DNA of 42,429 nucleotides. It comes from Dichelobacter nodosus (GTDB lineage: Bacteria; Pseudomonadota; Gammaproteobacteria; Beggiatoales; Beggiatoaceae). Shown here piece after piece: positions 40,335 through 42,429 of the stretch; the stretch's first letter is position 1; the number at the start of each line of letters is the position of its first letter. Both the position numbers and the translations under genes were made by a program. The notes beneath the pieces were generated by a model. The model did not search any database, was not told where the DNA came from, and was given only the letters and a program-made list of their open reading frames with translations. The stretch lies in contig DYPE01000010.1 of NCBI GenBank assembly GCA_020720085.1, positions 1 to 42,429 of the forward strand, written 5' to 3'.

Positions 40335-40700
40335 TTATTGGTTAGGTTCACTGTATTCCAAATCAAATTCCGGCACCACGCGCTGAATATTGGCCAACAT
40401 CCGCACTTGCCAATTAATCGCCGAAGACGCTTTGACCACTACTTTCACACCTTGCCGTTGCACCGTTTTGATGAGAAATTGGCAAAAACTGTTGATGCCA
40501 GAGCTATTCAACGCTTCGAGTTTACTCAGATCCACCACCAGGCGCGTGGTATGCTCATCCGCGACTTGCTCCATTAATTCGAGTATCGGCTTGTATGCCA
40601 AGGTATTTTCCAGGCGCAAAATGCCTTCTAAGGCAATATGGTGGGTCTGCCTGTCGCCTTCCACGCGGTATTTCGGTGTTGTGATGCGGTGTGTAGTCAT
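40335..40700 (-). CDS. STAS-domain regulator (anti-sigma antagonist-like, slr1659-type)
   Basis: A 121-residue soluble protein. The central VVDLSKLEALNSSGINSFCQ matches the STAS motif, with a Ser pair (SSG) at the site that is phosphorylated in SpoIIAA-like proteins; the N-terminal EGILRLENTLAYKPILELME is typical of the slr1659-type subgroup. Such proteins act as switches toward kinases, phosphatases or sigma regulators. The partner is not adjacent; the gene instead precedes phoD by 11 bases, an unusual pairing. AAGGA about ten bases upstream supports the ATG at 40700. Confidence 0.78.
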   Translation of the reverse strand: MTTHRITTPKYRVEGDRQTHHIALEGILRLENTLAYKPILELMEQVADEHTTRLVVDLSKLEALNSSGINSFCQFLIKTVQRQGVKVVVKASSAINWQVRMLANIQRVVPEFDLEYSEPNQ

Positions 40701-41215
40701 GCAACATGTCCTTCAACAATAACGAGGTAGTGAGTAATAACATGGCCCGCGCGATGGTAGAAATAACGCGCCTTCCGGCGATGTTTGGATTAGGAGTCCT
40801 GGGCTGGACACAGTGTAACGAATTCGCGCGTAATAATTTTGACACTGGCAAAATGGAAACCACATTGGCGCGGAATAGGTAACCACGGATGGATTGACAT
40901 AATAATACTAATAGGGTTACACTTGAAGTTGCCTTACAGCTCACCTTTACAACCATTTGTTTTTGTTGATATTGCTTAATGTATTAAACATTCACCACCA
41001 TCTATCCTAATTTTTACATTTTCTGACCAATGGCCACTAAAAAACAGTCCATTGGGATTCTATGGCAGGAGGTAAAATGAAATAACAATATAATGTAAAA
41101 CTACCAATAACCGAGCCACATCAGCTTGGACAAGTTATTCCTCTATCAGCATGAAAAACAAAGTTATTTTTTATTTTTACTATTTTAATAAAAAAAACAA
41201 TGGGAGACATGTGTC
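40701..41215. other. Intergenic region with candidate leader elements for nhaA
   Basis: No gene of normal size is supported in these 515 bases, which become AT-rich toward nhaA. A consensus TTGACA lies at 40894-40899 on the plus strand, but the matching -10 (TTACAC after 17 bases) is poor. At 41067-41085 a strong AGGAGG is followed four bases later by ATG AAA TAA, a two-codon open frame. The nhaA ribosome site (GGGAG) lies just before 41216. I could not fold a known riboswitch here by eye. Confidence 0.4.
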
Positions 41216-42391
41216 ATGATCAGTCATATCAAAGAATTTTTGCGCTTGGAAGCCGCAGGCGGCATTTTATTGTTGGTGGCTTGCGTGTTGGCAATGATCA
41301 CGGTCAACAGCCCGGCGCAAGCCTGGTACGATCTATTTCTGCATTTGCGCGTTGCGCTGCATATTGGTGAGTTTCATCTTGATAAACCGTTGTTATTATG
41401 GATTAACGATGGTTTGATGGCAGTGTTTTTCCTGCTGGTGGGGTTGGAGTTGAAACGCGAAGCGATCAAGGGCGAATTGGCCAATCCCGCACAGGTGGTC
41501 TTGCCGGTACTGGCGGCGTTGGGCGGCATGGCCGTGCCAGCCTTGCTGTATGCCGCGCTGAACTGGGGCGACGCAACGGCAATGCGCGGCTGGGCGATTC
41601 CCACAGCCACAGACATCGCATTCGCAGTAGGCGTATTGTCGCTGTTGGGGGAGCGCGTGCCCCATGCGCTCAAAGTGTTTTTGCTGACCCTGGCGATTGC
41701 GGATGATTTGGGCGCTATCATCATCATTGCATTATTTTTTACCAGCGATTTATCTACCACCTCGCTCGCCGTGGCTGCTGCCGCGTTGGTTGGCTTGTTC
41801 ATACTCAACCGCCGGGGCGTGATGCAATTGACGCCCTATTTAGTATTGGGCCTGGTGTTATGGGCCGCTGTGCTCAAATCAGGCGTACATGCTACGCTGG
41901 CAGGTGTGGTGCTGGCGTTGTTCATTCCGATACAACGCCGTATGGAAGATGGTCAATCGCCCTTGGAAAAATTGGAGCATGACCTGCACAGCAGCGTGGC
42001 GTATGGCATTTTACCGCTGTTCGCCTTTGCTAACACCGGCATCTCGTTCGCCGGAGTGTCACCCTCTGCTGTATTCGACCCTGTGCCCTTGGGTATATTG
42101 GCGGGTTTGCTGATTGGCAAACCATTGGGGGTTATGCTATTTTCCTGGCTGGCCGTGGCCACCCGGCTCAGCGCGCTGCCCACTGGCGTGGACTGGCGCG
42201 GGATGTTCGGCGTGTCCTTGCTGTGCGGCATTGGCTTTACCATGAGCCTATTCATCAGCTCGCTGGCATTTGGCCAGCACGGTGCGGGGCAAGTGATGAT
42301 GGTAAATGACCGTTTGGCCATTCTCATTGCCACGCTCGTGTCCGCTGTGCTGGGCTATAGTTGGTTAAACCGCACGTTGCCCCGTGCATGA
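41216..42391 (+). CDS. nhaA: Na+/H+ antiporter NhaA
   Basis: A 391-residue inner-membrane antiporter that exports Na+ or Li+ in exchange for protons, for pH and salt homeostasis. The length (E. coli 388) and even the residue numbers of the ion-binding site agree: Asp133 in ATDIAFAVG and Asp163-Asp164 in IADDLGAI. Other signatures are LEAAGGILLLVACVLAMI at the N-terminus, the FLLVGLELKREAIKGEL segment, NTGISFAG, and IGFTMSLFISSLAF near the C-terminus. About twelve hydrophobic segments are visible. GGGAG precedes the ATG at 41216. Regulation by sodium is common in the family, but no nhaR-type regulator is in view. Confidence 0.97.
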   Translation: MISHIKEFLRLEAAGGILLLVACVLAMITVNSPAQAWYDLFLHLRVALHIGEFHLDKPLLLWINDGLMAVFFLLVGLELKREAIKGELANPAQVVLPVLAALGGMAVPALLYAALNWGDATAMRGWAIPTATDIAFAVGVLSLLGERVPHALKVFLLTLAIADDLGAIIIIALFFTSDLSTTSLAVAAAALVGLFILNRRGVMQLTPYLVLGLVLWAAVLKSGVHATLAGVVLALFIPIQRRMEDGQSPLEKLEHDLHSSVAYGILPLFAFANTGISFAGVSPSAVFDPVPLGILAGLLIGKPLGVMLFSWLAVATRLSALPTGVDWRGMFGVSLLCGIGFTMSLFISSLAFGQHGAGQVMMVNDRLAILIATLVSAVLGYSWLNRTLPRA

Positions 42392-42415
42392 TGGTCTACC
42401 CAGCCATGTAGCCAT

Positions 42416-42429
42416 GTAGGGTGGGCAAC
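42416..42429 (+). repeat. Start of a GTAGGGTGGGCAAC repeat cut by the window edge
   Basis: The last 14 bases match the left arm of the palindrome at 29311-29342. Just before it AGCCATGT is present twice in tandem. The rest of the element lies outside the window. Confidence 0.6.

Overview
The window looks like a chromosomal segment of a gammaproteobacterium, possibly a sulfur-oxidising or Thiotrichales/Chromatiales-like lineage. The gene complement supports this: MurF/MraY, an AceE-type homodimeric pyruvate dehydrogenase E1, a long NrdA, a DapC-type aminotransferase, a P-protein PheA, NhaA and type II secretion pseudopilins. The genus is an inference; no rRNA or tRNA gene was seen. Most genes are moderately GC-rich. 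Three stretches are clearly AT-rich: about 3.1-6.4 kb, 14.1-15.0 kb and 24.8-25.5 kb. These carry a sensor kinase with a binding protein, an Rpn-type nuclease, and a toxin-antitoxin pair with a MITE-like element.

Layout. 0-3 kb: murF-mraY, a fragment of the division/cell-wall cluster that stops at repeats and a transposase-like tail. 3-8 kb (minus): hybrid histidine kinase, periplasmic binding protein with a good promoter and terminator, and an ankyrin-repeat protein. 8-11 kb (minus): 17-kDa-antigen-type lipoprotein, HlyD-type adaptor, ComEA-like protein. 11-14 kb: aceE without aceF or lpd. 14-18.5 kb: Rpn nuclease, then a membrane coiled-coil protein paired with a REC-PAS-PAS-GGDEF-EAL protein, and convergent folA. 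19-24.7 kb: gspH, gspI, nrdA, dapC and a third pseudopilin overlapping dapC by 4 bases. 24.8-29.3 kb: RelE-like toxin-antitoxin pair, MITE, and a 1249-residue exported WD40/peptidoglycan-binding/caspase-fold protein whose catalytic cysteine is replaced. 29.4-33 kb (minus): a 1199-residue hybrid kinase with two binding-protein domains. 33.2-35.2 kb: rhodanese, cupin, pheA. 35.2-38 kb (minus): a CNNM/CorC-type membrane protein, a small membrane-anchored coiled-coil protein and a MamK-like bacterial actin. 38-42.4 kb: Tat-exported PhoD phosphatase, a STAS-like regulator and nhaA.

Two themes stand out. First, small palindromic repeats are unusually active here: at least four families are dispersed, some lie inside genes in frame (a perfect 63-bp palindrome in dapC, and about ten copies of two families in linkers of the WD40/caspase gene), and one copy is nested inside another repeat whose uninterrupted version is also in the window. 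Second, a MamK-like actin sits beside a membrane coiled-coil protein with no magnetosome genes in view, which suggests an actin-based positioning system of unknown cargo.
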